NCBI GenBank assembly: GCA_020633315.1
Contig: JACKDV010000023.1
Span: 54,156-118,155, forward strand
Direction of reading: 5' to 3'
Length of the DNA: 64,000 nucleotides
From: Myxococcales bacterium
GTDB taxonomy: Bacteria; Myxococcota_A; Polyangia; Nannocystales; Nannocystaceae
The notes below the pieces were generated by a model. It saw nothing but the letters and a program-made list of their open reading frames with translations. It had not been told where the DNA came from and searched no databases. A program made the position numbers and the translations under genes. Of this stretch, positions 15,540 to 23,519 are shown piece after piece (the first letter of the stretch is position 1; each line of letters starts with the position of its first letter).

Positions 15540-16766
15540 ACTCACAGCCGCCTGCTGTTCGCCAAGATCGTCGAGCACTTCGCCGACGGTGACGAGCTCA
15601 TTCTCGTCGTCGACGACACCTTGGTCTCGCACAAGGGTCCGAAGATCTTCGGGCTCGGCACTCACGTCGACCCCGTCCGCTCGAGCCGAGCCTGGAAGGT
15701 CTTCTCCCTCGGTCACGTCTGGGTCGTCGTCGCGGTCTGCGTTCGACTTCCCTTCTCGCGTCGCACCTGGGCGCTGCCGATCCTCTTTCGTCTGTATCGA
15801 CCCAAGCCCGCGTGTAAGCGAGGCCAGCCCCCATTCAAGACCAAGACTCAGCTCGCCAACGAAATGCTCGTCATCGCCTCCCACTGGGCATCTGGACGGC
15901 GAATGCGAGTCACGGCGGACGCGGCCTACGCCAACTCGACGGTGCTCGGCGACCTTCCGTCGAACGTCGTGTTCATCGGCGCGATGCGACCCGATGCTGC
16001 CCTCACCGCATTGCCCCTCCCCAAGGACCAGCAGCCCACGGGGCGTCGTCGCAAGCGAGGCGAGCGACTCCCGACGCCGGCCGCGCTGGCCAAGTCCCCG
16101 AGCCAACGATGGGCAACGCTCGACGTCCACATCTACGGCAAGGACACCACGCTCGAGATCAAGGTCGTCGACGCACAGTGGTATCGGGTCGCCAACGATC
16201 GCCACCTCCGAGTCGTGCTCGTCCGGGTCCTTCGTGGCGACCTGCCCGTACGCGTCTTCTTCTGCACCGATCCACAGCTGGATGTCGCGGACATCATCAA
16301 GGCCTACGCATCGCGCTGGGGCATCGAGGTCTGTTTCCGCGAGCTCAAGCAGCACCTGGGCTTCGGGGACTCGCCCGCCCGCAAGCGCGAGGCCGTCGAG
16401 CGCACCGCTCCCTTCGCCGGCTACCTCTACACCTTGCTCGTGCTGTGGTTCTGCTCGCTGCCCACGCGGCAACGCCGACGAGCCATCATCCACCGTCCCT
16501 GGTACCGCACCAAGAAGAGCTACTCCTTCGAGGACATCCTCCGCGCGGCCCAGCTCGCCCTGCGGGTCCTCGACGTTTCTGATCTGCTCCATGGTTACGC
16601 GGACTTGCAGGCGCCCAGTCCCTGCCTCCAGGCGGGCAGCTACGCGGCTTTCTGCGATCTCATGACGGCGAAAGTCGAGTCTGACGTAGGCGATCCTACC
16701 CGCGTGGGGTCGCTTCCGGGAAAGGTGTCACCGTACAACTCAAGAGGCAGACGTCCTCGTGGCTGA
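15540..16766 (+). pseudogene. 5'-truncated DDE transposase (IS701/IS4-like)
   Basis: The readable protein has the core of an IS701/IS4-type DDE transposase. The first Asp is in LILVVDDTLVSHKGPKIFG, the second in RMRVTADAAYANSTV, and the Glu in VCFRELKQHLGFGDSPARK. IIKAYASRWGIEV is the typical insertion before the Glu. Relatives have roughly 80-100 residues before the VVDD block. Here the frame starts only about 22 codons earlier and then enters dispersed repeat A, so the N-terminus and left end of the element are lost. The catalytic triad is intact but transposition is unlikely. The C-terminus reads into the junction with the IS110 element. Confidence 0.8.
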
Positions 16767-16903
16767 GATAGGTGCCCTCGACCGGGCTCATGGGCTCGAA
16801 CGGTATCCTGGGGTCTGCGCTCGTCGCGGTGTCCCCGCATTACAAGGATGGGCTGGAGTCCGGCTCCGAGGCTCCCGGAGATCCTACGATCCAGGGAGGA
16901 GCC
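16767..16903 (+). ncRNA. IS110 left-end leader; candidate guide (bridge) RNA region
   Basis: A 137-bp stretch without a gene lies upstream of the IS110 transposase ATG. In IS110-group elements, the non-coding left end before the transposase encodes the bridge RNA that directs target choice (family knowledge). Possible stems seen here are GGGG(16809-16812)...CCCC(16833-16836) and CTCCGAGGCTCCCGGAG. A ribosome-binding site AGGGAGGA (16893-16900) precedes the ATG at 16904. I cannot fold the RNA or define the ends, so this is a position-based candidate. Confidence 0.35.
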
Positions 16904-18097
16904 ATGCGTTTCATCGGAATCGACATCGCGAGTGAAAACCATGTGATGGCCATCGTCGACGAGGACGGCAACGTGCTCGTACGACCCAAGGTCTTCAAGG
17001 AAACCAGTGAGGGGCACGAGCTGCTGCTCGAGCTTGCTGGAGAGCCCGGGGACGTCCTGGTCGCCATGGAGGCGACCGGCCACTACTGGCGCAACGTCTT
17101 CGCTCGGTTGGCCAGCGCCGGGTTCCAGATCGCCCTGCTCAACCCGCTCCGCACTCGGCGCTTCGCCGAGGAGGACATGCTCCGTGCCAAGACCGACGAG
17201 ATCGACGCGCTGTCGATCGCCCGCTTCGCGGCGCAGAAGAAACCTCGTGTCACCTCGGTCGACGATGAGCTGACGGAGGAGCTGCGCGAGCTGGTGCTGC
17301 TGCGCGACCGCATGAAGCAGGACTTCGACGAGCGTACCCGACAGCTCCACCGCGCTCTGGATCTGAGCTTCCCGGAATTCACCAATCACATCAGGAACGT
17401 CTCCAGCCGCAAGGCAACGGCACTCCTGGCTCGTTGGCCGACGGCTCGCGCCTTCGGCAAAGCGTCGGAGTCCGAGGTCGCCGAGCTCGTCTACGACGGC
17501 CGTCGCCGGGTCGGCAAGGAGCTCGCTCGTGCCATCCGACGGGATGCCAAGCGCTCGGTCGGGGCCCACCAAGGCACGCCCTACGCCCTTCAGACTAAGT
17601 ACTTCTGCGAAGACCTCGATGTCCTGCGAGAGCGTCTGACCACCCTCGATCGGGACCTCGAGCAGCTGCTCGAGCATCACGAGGTCGGCAAGCTGCTGAC
17701 GACCATCCAGGGCATTGGGCCGAACACCGCGGCCCGACTGGTCGCCGTGCTCGGCGATCCCAGCCACTTCGACAGTCCCAAGGCGCTGGCGGCCTACGTC
17801 GGTGTAAGCCCCCGAACCAACTGGTCGGGCAAGCGTCGTCCCACCCGCTCACCCCTGGGTCACCTCGGACACGCGAATCTGCGCTCCAAGCTGTGGATGC
17901 CGACACTCAGCGCCGTTCGGCACAACCCCTGGCTGCGAGCCTTCTACGAGCGGCTCAAGGCCAAGGGCAAGAAGCCCAAGGTCGCCTTGGTCGCTGCCGA
18001 GCGGAAGCTCCTCACCGCGATCTACAGCGTCGCGAAGAATCGCCGACCATTCGAGCCGATCGTCACTCCCTGTGAGGTGGCTCCAACGGCGGCCTGA
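16904..18097 (+). CDS. IS110-family transposase
   Basis: A 397-residue transposase starting MRFIGIDIASENHVMAIVDE, the RuvC-like DEDD domain (first Asp in GIDIA; MEATGHYW; RAKTDEIDALSIARFAAQ). The C-terminal transposase_20 domain contains LLTTIQGIGPNTAARLVAVL and the Ser-containing block AAYVGVSPRTNWSGK, with the nucleophilic Ser expected in this region, then LRSKLWMPTLSAV. Length and all motifs look intact. The start is supported by a good ribosome-binding site. It lies in the same direction as the broken DDE transposase, as an IS nested next to an older element remnant. It ends 30 bp before the stop codon of the converging lipoprotein gene. Confidence 0.92.
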   Translation: MRFIGIDIASENHVMAIVDEDGNVLVRPKVFKETSEGHELLLELAGEPGDVLVAMEATGHYWRNVFARLASAGFQIALLNPLRTRRFAEEDMLRAKTDEIDALSIARFAAQKKPRVTSVDDELTEELRELVLLRDRMKQDFDERTRQLHRALDLSFPEFTNHIRNVSSRKATALLARWPTARAFGKASESEVAELVYDGRRRVGKELARAIRRDAKRSVGAHQGTPYALQTKYFCEDLDVLRERLTTLDRDLEQLLEHHEVGKLLTTIQGIGPNTAARLVAVLGDPSHFDSPKALAAYVGVSPRTNWSGKRRPTRSPLGHLGHANLRSKLWMPTLSAVRHNPWLRAFYERLKAKGKKPKVALVAAERKLLTAIYSVAKNRRPFEPIVTPCEVAPTAA

Positions 18098-18127
18098 CGA
18101 AAATGGGTTGCTGAACCTGACGGTATC

Positions 18128-19936
18128 TCAATCCTCGCGGGCCGCGATGGCGACCTCGATCTCGGTGTCGTCGCCCTCGGGCATGGTGACGCGGACGCGG
18201 TAGACCTGGCCGGTGTCGTCGGCGAAGTAGAGCACGGTCTCGCCGGGGCCCAGGGGGACCTTCTCGTGCGCGAGGTCGGAGACGCCGGGCTGGAGGGTGT
18301 CGGAGACCTTGTCGCTCAGCTCGGCGTCGGCGAAGAAGCCGGGGGTGGGGTAGGTGTACTCGACGCCCAGGGGCAGGTCGTCGGCGGCGGTGAAGAACAG
18401 GAAGGTCTGGCCGTCGTCGCCGCGGCGGTAGTGGAAGTCGACGGGGTCGTTGTTGTCGCGGTAGTCGCCCAGCAGCAGGTCGGAGAGCAGGCCGGCTTGC
18501 TCGCCGAGGTAGGGGCGCAGGGCCTCGGTGGCCTCGGCTCCGGTCAGCCCCACGGGGATGTCACGCACGGTGAAGGCCACGTCGGCGCCGCCCTCGATGT
18601 AGTCGGCGTAGGGGGTGTGGTGCAGCGCGACCTGGGCCACCTCGAGCACGGTCTCCCACAGGTACTGGTCGCCGGGCGGATCGCCGAGGCCGGCCTCGAT
18701 CTCGTAGTGGATCCAGCCGGGCGGGTCGCCGTTCTGGCCGATGAGCACCTGGGCCAGGCCCATCACGTACTGGGTGAAGTAGACGCGCTCGCCGAAGTCG
18801 TGGAGGGCGGCCGCGGTCACGATGCGCTCGAGGCTCCACGGGGGCAGGGCCCACACGCTGGTGTCGTCGACGGGCTCGCCGGGGAGGTTGGCCTGGCAGG
18901 GAGGGTCGCCCACGCAGGTGGGCACGAAGGCATCGTGCTCGAGCATGGTCACGCGCAGGTCCACGCGGAGATCGTCGACCACGCCCTGCAGGCCGAAGCG
19001 CTCGGGGTCGTCGAAGTCGAACTCGAGCTCGTCGTCGAAGGTGGGGCCGGTGCGATCGTCGGCGACGGTGACGAAGCCCTTGCCGTGGCTGGCGTCGGCA
19101 CCGTCCATGATGCGCAGGTTGGAGTCGGCGACCACTCGCATGCGGAAGTCGGGGCCGAAGATCTGGCCGCCGACCTCCTCGCTGATGATGCCGGGGTGAT
19201 CGCCGGCGGGGCCGTAGCGCACGGCGAGGGTGCCCAGGTCGGAGAGCGCGTCGGCGAGGGTGACCTCGAGCTGCCCCGCGGGACCGACGGCGGGGTGCGT
19301 GGCCACCAGGTTCTCGCGCAGCGAGGCCACCAGGGCCTCGTCGGAGATCATGGCCTCGGTGTGACCCACGCCCAGCGCCGAGCCGAGCACCACGCTGAAG
19401 GGATCGATCTCGCCGACGGAGGCGAGGGCGTCGACCAGCGCGGCGAGGTGCTCGGTGGTGGTGCCGGTCACGTCGACGTTGGCGGGGGTCATGGTGAGCA
19501 GGCGGACCAGGCCGTACTCGGGGCTGAGCTGCCAGGGGATGAACTGACCGAAGCTCTGGCCGAGCTCGGTCAGCGCGCAGTCGTGGTGGGGGTCGGGATC
19601 GTCCTGCTGCCAGGCGGTGCCGCAGGCGTTGCGCAGCGCGGCGATGGTGCCGGACAAGAGCGGCGAGGGATCGAGGCTGAGCAGGCGCACCTCGGCCGCC
19701 GCGTCGCCGAACAGCTCGGCCACCTCGTCGCGGGTCATCTCGAGCACCAGCGGGGCCGGGGTCTGCTCGTTGAGCCGCAGCGGGTAGACCTGCTCGGCGC
19801 CGAAGCGCGGGTCGGTCTCGGAGCCGGTGGAGCTGCCGCTGTCTGCCTCGCCATCGGTGGCTCCGAGACCAGGGTCGTCCTTGCCGCAGGCGGACAGGAT
19901 CGCGAGCGAGGCCACGACGGGAAGCAGGCGGTTCAC
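18128..19936 (-). CDS. Large predicted lipoprotein of unknown function
   Basis: About 602 residues. A GTG at 19936 gives MNRLLPVVASLAILSAC, with lipobox LSAC, and has GGAAGG upstream. A second GTG four codons earlier is also possible. After a Gly/Asp/Ser linker (SGSSTGSETD) comes a long domain without a recognised motif: acidic, with many Leu/Ala helices and sporadic Cys pairs (NACGTAW/HHDCAL; VPTCVGDPPCQ). No protease, lectin or transporter signature is seen. The IS110 element abuts its stop codon, so the original downstream sequence is displaced. An outer-membrane or periplasmic location is inferred. Confidence 0.75.
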   Translation of the reverse strand: MNRLLPVVASLAILSACGKDDPGLGATDGEADSGSSTGSETDPRFGAEQVYPLRLNEQTPAPLVLEMTRDEVAELFGDAAAEVRLLSLDPSPLLSGTIAALRNACGTAWQQDDPDPHHDCALTELGQSFGQFIPWQLSPEYGLVRLLTMTPANVDVTGTTTEHLAALVDALASVGEIDPFSVVLGSALGVGHTEAMISDEALVASLRENLVATHPAVGPAGQLEVTLADALSDLGTLAVRYGPAGDHPGIISEEVGGQIFGPDFRMRVVADSNLRIMDGADASHGKGFVTVADDRTGPTFDDELEFDFDDPERFGLQGVVDDLRVDLRVTMLEHDAFVPTCVGDPPCQANLPGEPVDDTSVWALPPWSLERIVTAAALHDFGERVYFTQYVMGLAQVLIGQNGDPPGWIHYEIEAGLGDPPGDQYLWETVLEVAQVALHHTPYADYIEGGADVAFTVRDIPVGLTGAEATEALRPYLGEQAGLLSDLLLGDYRDNNDPVDFHYRRGDDGQTFLFFTAADDLPLGVEYTYPTPGFFADAELSDKVSDTLQPGVSDLAHEKVPLGPGETVLYFADDTGQVYRVRVTMPEGDDTEIEVAIAARED

Positions 19937-20028
19937 GGTGCCTTCCACGGTAGCAGGCCAGGCCCGAGCCCGACTACACGGCGCGCGGCGAGGCGACGCA
20001 GAGGCTCGCGGACTCGAGGCTCGCGGAC

Positions 20029-20691
20029 TCAGCGCTCGTCGGGCACGGAATCGTCGGGCACGGGATCGTCGGGCGCGGATCCCTGGGGACCAGGGTCGAC
20101 CAGGCGCGGCACGGGGACGCTGAGATCGACGGGATCGATCGCATGGGCGCTGGCCAGCGCGCCCTGCAGGCTGCCGAGCATGAGGGCGAGCAAGCGATCG
20201 CGGGGCAGATCGCGGCGGCGCAGCCAGTCCACGCAGGCCGCCTCGACCCCGCCGATCCAGGCCCGCAGCGCGAGGCGATAGGCGGGGCGAGGGAAGCGAA
20301 GGCCGAGGTCGGCGAGGATGTGGTCGGCGATCTGCTGGCGCGCGCGCTCGAGCACGGCGGCGATCTTGGGATCGGCACCCAGGCCTCCGGTGACCAGCGC
20401 TGCGTAGGCGTCGGCGCGCTGCTCGACGAAGGCGAGGTAGGCATCGAGACCAGCCAGCGCCCGCGCGGGGGGAGGCAGGTGGGGATCGGGGTCGATGGCG
20501 GCCACCAGACGACGGGCGGCGTCGCTGACCACGGCCACGTAGAAGGCCCGCTTGCCGCCGAAGTAGTGATAGAGGAGGCCCTTGGAGATGTTCGCGGCCT
20601 GCGCGATGTCGTCGATGGAGACCTCGTCGTAGGCCCGCGTGCCGAACAGCCGCAGGCCCAGCTCGAGCAGCTGGGCCCGGCGGCTGTCCAT
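20029..20691 (-). CDS. TetR-family transcriptional regulator
   Basis: About 220 residues. The N-terminal HTH is clear: LLELGLRLFGTRAYDEVSID, then DIAQAANISKGLLYHYFGGK, then RAFYVAVV. The C-terminal ligand domain is helical and diverged, ending in a Pro/Asp tail with DDPVPDDSVPDER. The ATG at 20691 (MDSRRAQLLELG) is preferred over a GTG ten codons upstream. It is divergent from the PF10118-type gene and two palindromes lie between them, so it likely represses itself and that neighbour. Ligand unknown. The VPDD tail repeats coincide with a short direct repeat in the DNA. Confidence 0.9.
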   Translation of the reverse strand: MDSRRAQLLELGLRLFGTRAYDEVSIDDIAQAANISKGLLYHYFGGKRAFYVAVVSDAARRLVAAIDPDPHLPPPARALAGLDAYLAFVEQRADAYAALVTGGLGADPKIAAVLERARQQIADHILADLGLRFPRPAYRLALRAWIGGVEAACVDWLRRRDLPRDRLLALMLGSLQGALASAHAIDPVDLSVPVPRLVDPGPQGSAPDDPVPDDSVPDER

Positions 20692-20740
20692 GTCGAGGCG
20701 ACTGCGCAGGGGGCTGCCCACGAATTCCGAGGATGCACCG

Positions 20741-20793
20741 GAGTTGACCTCAGTTCAACTCGGTGCTAGGCCCCATCTTGAATCGAGTTCAAG
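20741..20793. promoter_or_regulatory. Two candidate TetR operator palindromes
   Basis: Site 1 is GAGTTGACCTCAGTTCAACTC (20741-20761), with arms GAGTTGA/TCAACTC. Site 2 is CTTGAATCGAGTTCAAG (20777-20793), with arms CTTGAA/TTCAAG. Both share the TTGAA...TTCAA theme and lie between the divergent TetR and PF10118-type genes. Position and symmetry fit operators; the promoter elements are not certain. Confidence 0.55.
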
Positions 20794-20861
20794 TCTTCCT
20801 GGAGGCCCCGCCTGCGTGACGAGCGCTGGCCTGCCTTCGGCCGATCGAGGATCCATCGCCC

Positions 20862-21689
20862 ATGCCCGACGGAATGCCCCCTGCGGACGGCTCCCGCTCG
20901 ATCCCACGCGTGCGGAAGATGGGCATGTCGTTCGACGACGTGCCCCGCCTGTGGTTCTACGGTCCGTTCCTCACCCACACCGCCAACGCGCTGAACATCC
21001 TGTTCCCAGCGGGCGAGCGCTTCTTCGTCCGCAGCGTCAAGCACTACCTGCCCCAGATCTCCGACCCGCTGCTGCTCGCCCGCGTGCGCGCCTTCTTCGG
21101 TCAGGAGGGCAGCCACGGCCACGAGCACGAGCGGGTGTTCGACATGCTCGAGGCGCAGGGCTTCGAGCTGCGGCCGTGGCTCGAGTGGTACGAGCGCACG
21201 GCCTTCGAGCTGCTCGAGAAGCGCTTCCCGCCCAACCTGCGGCTGTCGGTCACGGTGGCGCTCGAGCACCTGACGGCGGCGCTGGCCGAGGTGGCGCTGA
21301 CCCAGCCCTTCCTCGACGAGGCCCACCCCAAGATGCGCGAGCTGCTGCGGTGGCACGCGGCCGAGGAGATCGAGCACCGCTCGGTGGCCTTCGACGTGCT
21401 GCAGCAGGTGGACCCGCGCTACTGGGTGCGGATGGCGGGCATGGCCTTCGGCTTCGGGGCGCTGATGTTCTTCTGGCGCTCGGGAGCGCGGATGCTGCTG
21501 GCGCAGGAGGGCACCGATCGCAAGCGGCTCCGCGAGGAGCAACGCGAGGCCCGAGCCCGCGGCCAGGATCGGCGCCAGCTCTTCGCGGCGGTGCTGAGCT
21601 ACCTGCGACCGGGCTTCCACCCCGACCAGCGCGACACCGATGCGGTGGCCCGCGAGTACCTGAGCAGCATCGGTCGCCTCGAAGGCTGA
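20862..21689 (+). CDS. PF10118-type metal-dependent hydrolase-like protein
   Basis: A 275-residue protein matching the 'predicted metal-dependent hydrolase' (PF10118) family. It has FGQEGSHGHEHERVFD early, and EHLTAALAEVALTQPFLDEA with WHAAEEIEHRSVAFDVLQQV later. The paired E-x-x-H/H-x-x-E helices are like those of diiron ferritin-like proteins. One hydrophobic stretch (MAGMAFGFGALMFFW) may touch the membrane. The reaction is unknown. It starts MPDGMPPADGSRSIPRVRK. It is divergently paired with the TetR gene and probably its target. Confidence 0.88.
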   Translation: MPDGMPPADGSRSIPRVRKMGMSFDDVPRLWFYGPFLTHTANALNILFPAGERFFVRSVKHYLPQISDPLLLARVRAFFGQEGSHGHEHERVFDMLEAQGFELRPWLEWYERTAFELLEKRFPPNLRLSVTVALEHLTAALAEVALTQPFLDEAHPKMRELLRWHAAEEIEHRSVAFDVLQQVDPRYWVRMAGMAFGFGALMFFWRSGARMLLAQEGTDRKRLREEQREARARGQDRRQLFAAVLSYLRPGFHPDQRDTDAVAREYLSSIGRLEG

Positions 21690-21730
21690 GCGACCACGAG
21701 GCTCGCAGAGATCGGCGGCCGGCCCTTGCG

Positions 21731-21838
21731 GCGAGCGAGCTGCGAGCTACCGCGCTCGTTCGCTTGCGCGAGCGAGCTGCGAGCTGCCGCGCTCGTTCGC
21801 TTGCGCGAGCGAGCTGCGAGCTACCGCGCTCGTCCGCG
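21731..21838. repeat. 37-bp tandem repeat, three copies
   Basis: Units GCGAGCGAGCTGCGAGCT(A/G)C then CGCGCTCGTTCGCTTGC start at 21731, 21768 and 21805. The third copy overlaps the last codons and stop of mutM. The sequence can form hairpins (GCGAGC/GCTCGC) and may act as a terminator between the converging PF10118-type and mutM genes. Confidence 0.85.
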
Positions 21839-22681
21839 GGGCTTGGCTTGGTCGTGCGGGCAGAGCACGCCGCCGCGACCACCGAGCTCGAAGCGCCGAA
21901 GCGGCGTGCCGCACACCCGGCACGGCTCGCCGGCGCGGCCGTAGACCCACAGGGCGCCTTGGTTGCGACCGGCGTTGCCCTCGGCGTCCACGTAGTCGCG
22001 CAGGGTGGTGCCGCCGTTGGCGAGGCCCTGGGCGATCACCTCGCGCACGGCCGCGGCGAGGCGAGCCCACGCCTCGGGACGCAGCCGCGCCGCGGGCAGC
22101 AGCGGGTGCAGCCGCGCCACGAACAGCGCCTCGACGGCGTAGATGTTGCCCACCCCCGCCACCACGCGCTGGTCGAGCAGCACGTCGCGCAGGGCTCGTT
22201 GGCTTGCGCCGGCCGCCGCCTGCAGGTGCGCGCCGTCGAAGCTCCGGTCGAGGGGCTCGGGGCCGAGCTCGTGCAGCGGCGGCTCGGCGAGCAGGGTGGC
22301 CCACGGTCGCGCCCGCACGCCGCCGAAGCGACGCGCGTCGACGAAGCGCAGCCTACGATCGTCGCCCAGCCGCAGCTCCACGTGGGTGTGCGTGGCCCGG
22401 GGCTCGCCGCGATGGGCCACCTCGAGCCGACCGGTCATGCCCAGGTGCACGAGCAGGCCGAGCTCGTCGCCCTCGCGATCGCGCAGCCGCCACAGCAGGT
22501 GCTTGCCGCGTCGCTGCCAGCGAAGGGGCGTGGCGCCGCGCAGCAGGCCGAGGCGCTCGTCCTGCCAGTGAGTGCCGGTGCGCAGGGCATGCTCGCTGCG
22601 CCACACCGAGCGGATCTCGGCGCTCAGCCGTGCGCGGACGAGGCTGCGGCGGACCGACTCGACCTCGGGCAGCTCAGGCAC
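21821..22681 (-). CDS. mutM: Formamidopyrimidine-DNA glycosylase (Fpg/MutM)
   Basis: A 286-residue base-excision repair enzyme that removes 8-oxoguanine and Fapy lesions and nicks the strand. GTG at 22681 gives the mature N-terminus PELPEVE with catalytic Pro and Glu. Further family blocks are RRGKHLLWRL, FVDARRFGG and ALLDQRVVAGVGNIYA-like VLLDQRVVAGVGNIYAVEAL. The C-terminal zinc finger normally has CxxC...CxxC. Here CRVCGTPLRRF is kept, but the second pair reads CPHD, lacking the last Cys. The long upstream open frame is rejected because the start Pro must follow the initiator. Overlaps the end of rsmA by 8 bp. Confidence 0.9.
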   Translation of the reverse strand: MPELPEVESVRRSLVRARLSAEIRSVWRSEHALRTGTHWQDERLGLLRGATPLRWQRRGKHLLWRLRDREGDELGLLVHLGMTGRLEVAHRGEPRATHTHVELRLGDDRRLRFVDARRFGGVRARPWATLLAEPPLHELGPEPLDRSFDGAHLQAAAGASQRALRDVLLDQRVVAGVGNIYAVEALFVARLHPLLPAARLRPEAWARLAAAVREVIAQGLANGGTTLRDYVDAEGNAGRNQGALWVYGRAGEPCRVCGTPLRRFELGGRGGVLCPHDQAKPRGRAR

Positions 22682-23519
22682 GCTCGGCCTCGCGGGCCCG
22701 CTGCAGGGCGGCGAACTGCTCGGGGGCCAAGCGCTCGGGTCGCAGGCGGGGATCGACCCCGGCCGCCTCGCACCAGGCGAGCACGCGCTCGCGCTCGCCG
22801 AGGGCCCCGAGCGCATTGAGCAGGGTCTTGCGGCGGCGCTGGAAGGCGGCGCGCACCAGCGCGAGGTAGCCGGCCTCGTCGGCGACCTCGCCTCGCGGCA
22901 CCGGGCGGGGATCGAGGCGGATCACGGCCGAGTCGACCCGCGGCGGCGGCAGGAAGGCACCGGGCGGCACGCTCACCACGCCCCGGATGTCCCGCACCCG
23001 CGAGAGCGCCACCGTGATCCCGCCGTAGGTCTTGTTGCCGGGCGAGGCACAGAGGCGATCGGCGACCTCCTTTTGGATCATCACCACCCACGGGCCGGTC
23101 ACCGCGTGGGATTCCAGCAGGCGGAACAGCAGCGGACCGGTGAGGTGGTAGGGCAGGTTGCCCACGATGGTGGGACGCCGCGGCGGGGTCGCGGCGGCGT
23201 CGGCCGCAGATCCGTAGTCGAAGGCGACGGCGTCGGCCTCGTGCAGGGTGAAGCCGGGGTGCTCACCCAGCTCGGCCCGCAGCACCTCGCACAGGTCGCG
23301 GTCGCGCTCGATGGCCCACACCTGCGCGCCGGTCTGGAGCAGGTGGGCGGTGAGCGTGCCCAGGCCCGCGCCGATCTCCACCACGCGATCGCCCGGGCCC
23401 ACCGCGGCCGCGTGCACGATGGCCGCGTGCACGGAGGGGTCGCGCAGGAAGTGCTGGCCCCACTGCTTGCGCGCCGACAGGCCGTGGCGGCGCAGGACCG
23501 ACGCGGGCGACTCGATCAC
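22674..23519 (-). CDS. rsmA: 16S rRNA (adenine(1518)-N6/adenine(1519)-N6)-dimethyltransferase
   Basis: A 281-residue SAM-dependent methyltransferase (KsgA) that dimethylates two adenines near the 16S rRNA 3' end. Visible motifs are KQWGQHFLRDPSVHAAIV, the SAM loop VVEIGAGLGTLTAHLL, the acidic AIERDRDL, and the catalytic IVGNLPYHLTGPLL. The substrate-binding FLPPPRVDSAVIRL block follows. It starts at GTG (23519), overlapping the tsaD stop (GTGA), and mutM starts 8 bp inside its end. The three genes look like a coupled operon tsaD-rsmA-mutM. Confidence 0.94.
   Translation of the reverse strand: MIESPASVLRRHGLSARKQWGQHFLRDPSVHAAIVHAAAVGPGDRVVEIGAGLGTLTAHLLQTGAQVWAIERDRDLCEVLRAELGEHPGFTLHEADAVAFDYGSAADAAATPPRRPTIVGNLPYHLTGPLLFRLLESHAVTGPWVVMIQKEVADRLCASPGNKTYGGITVALSRVRDIRGVVSVPPGAFLPPPRVDSAVIRLDPRPVPRGEVADEAGYLALVRAAFQRRRKTLLNALGALGERERVLAWCEAAGVDPRLRPERLAPEQFAALQRAREAERA

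Noticed and set aside
16590..16766. The last ~40 residues of the DDE transposase as a conserved domain
   Set aside because: They run into the junction with IS110 and do not match the family, so they were not used as evidence.
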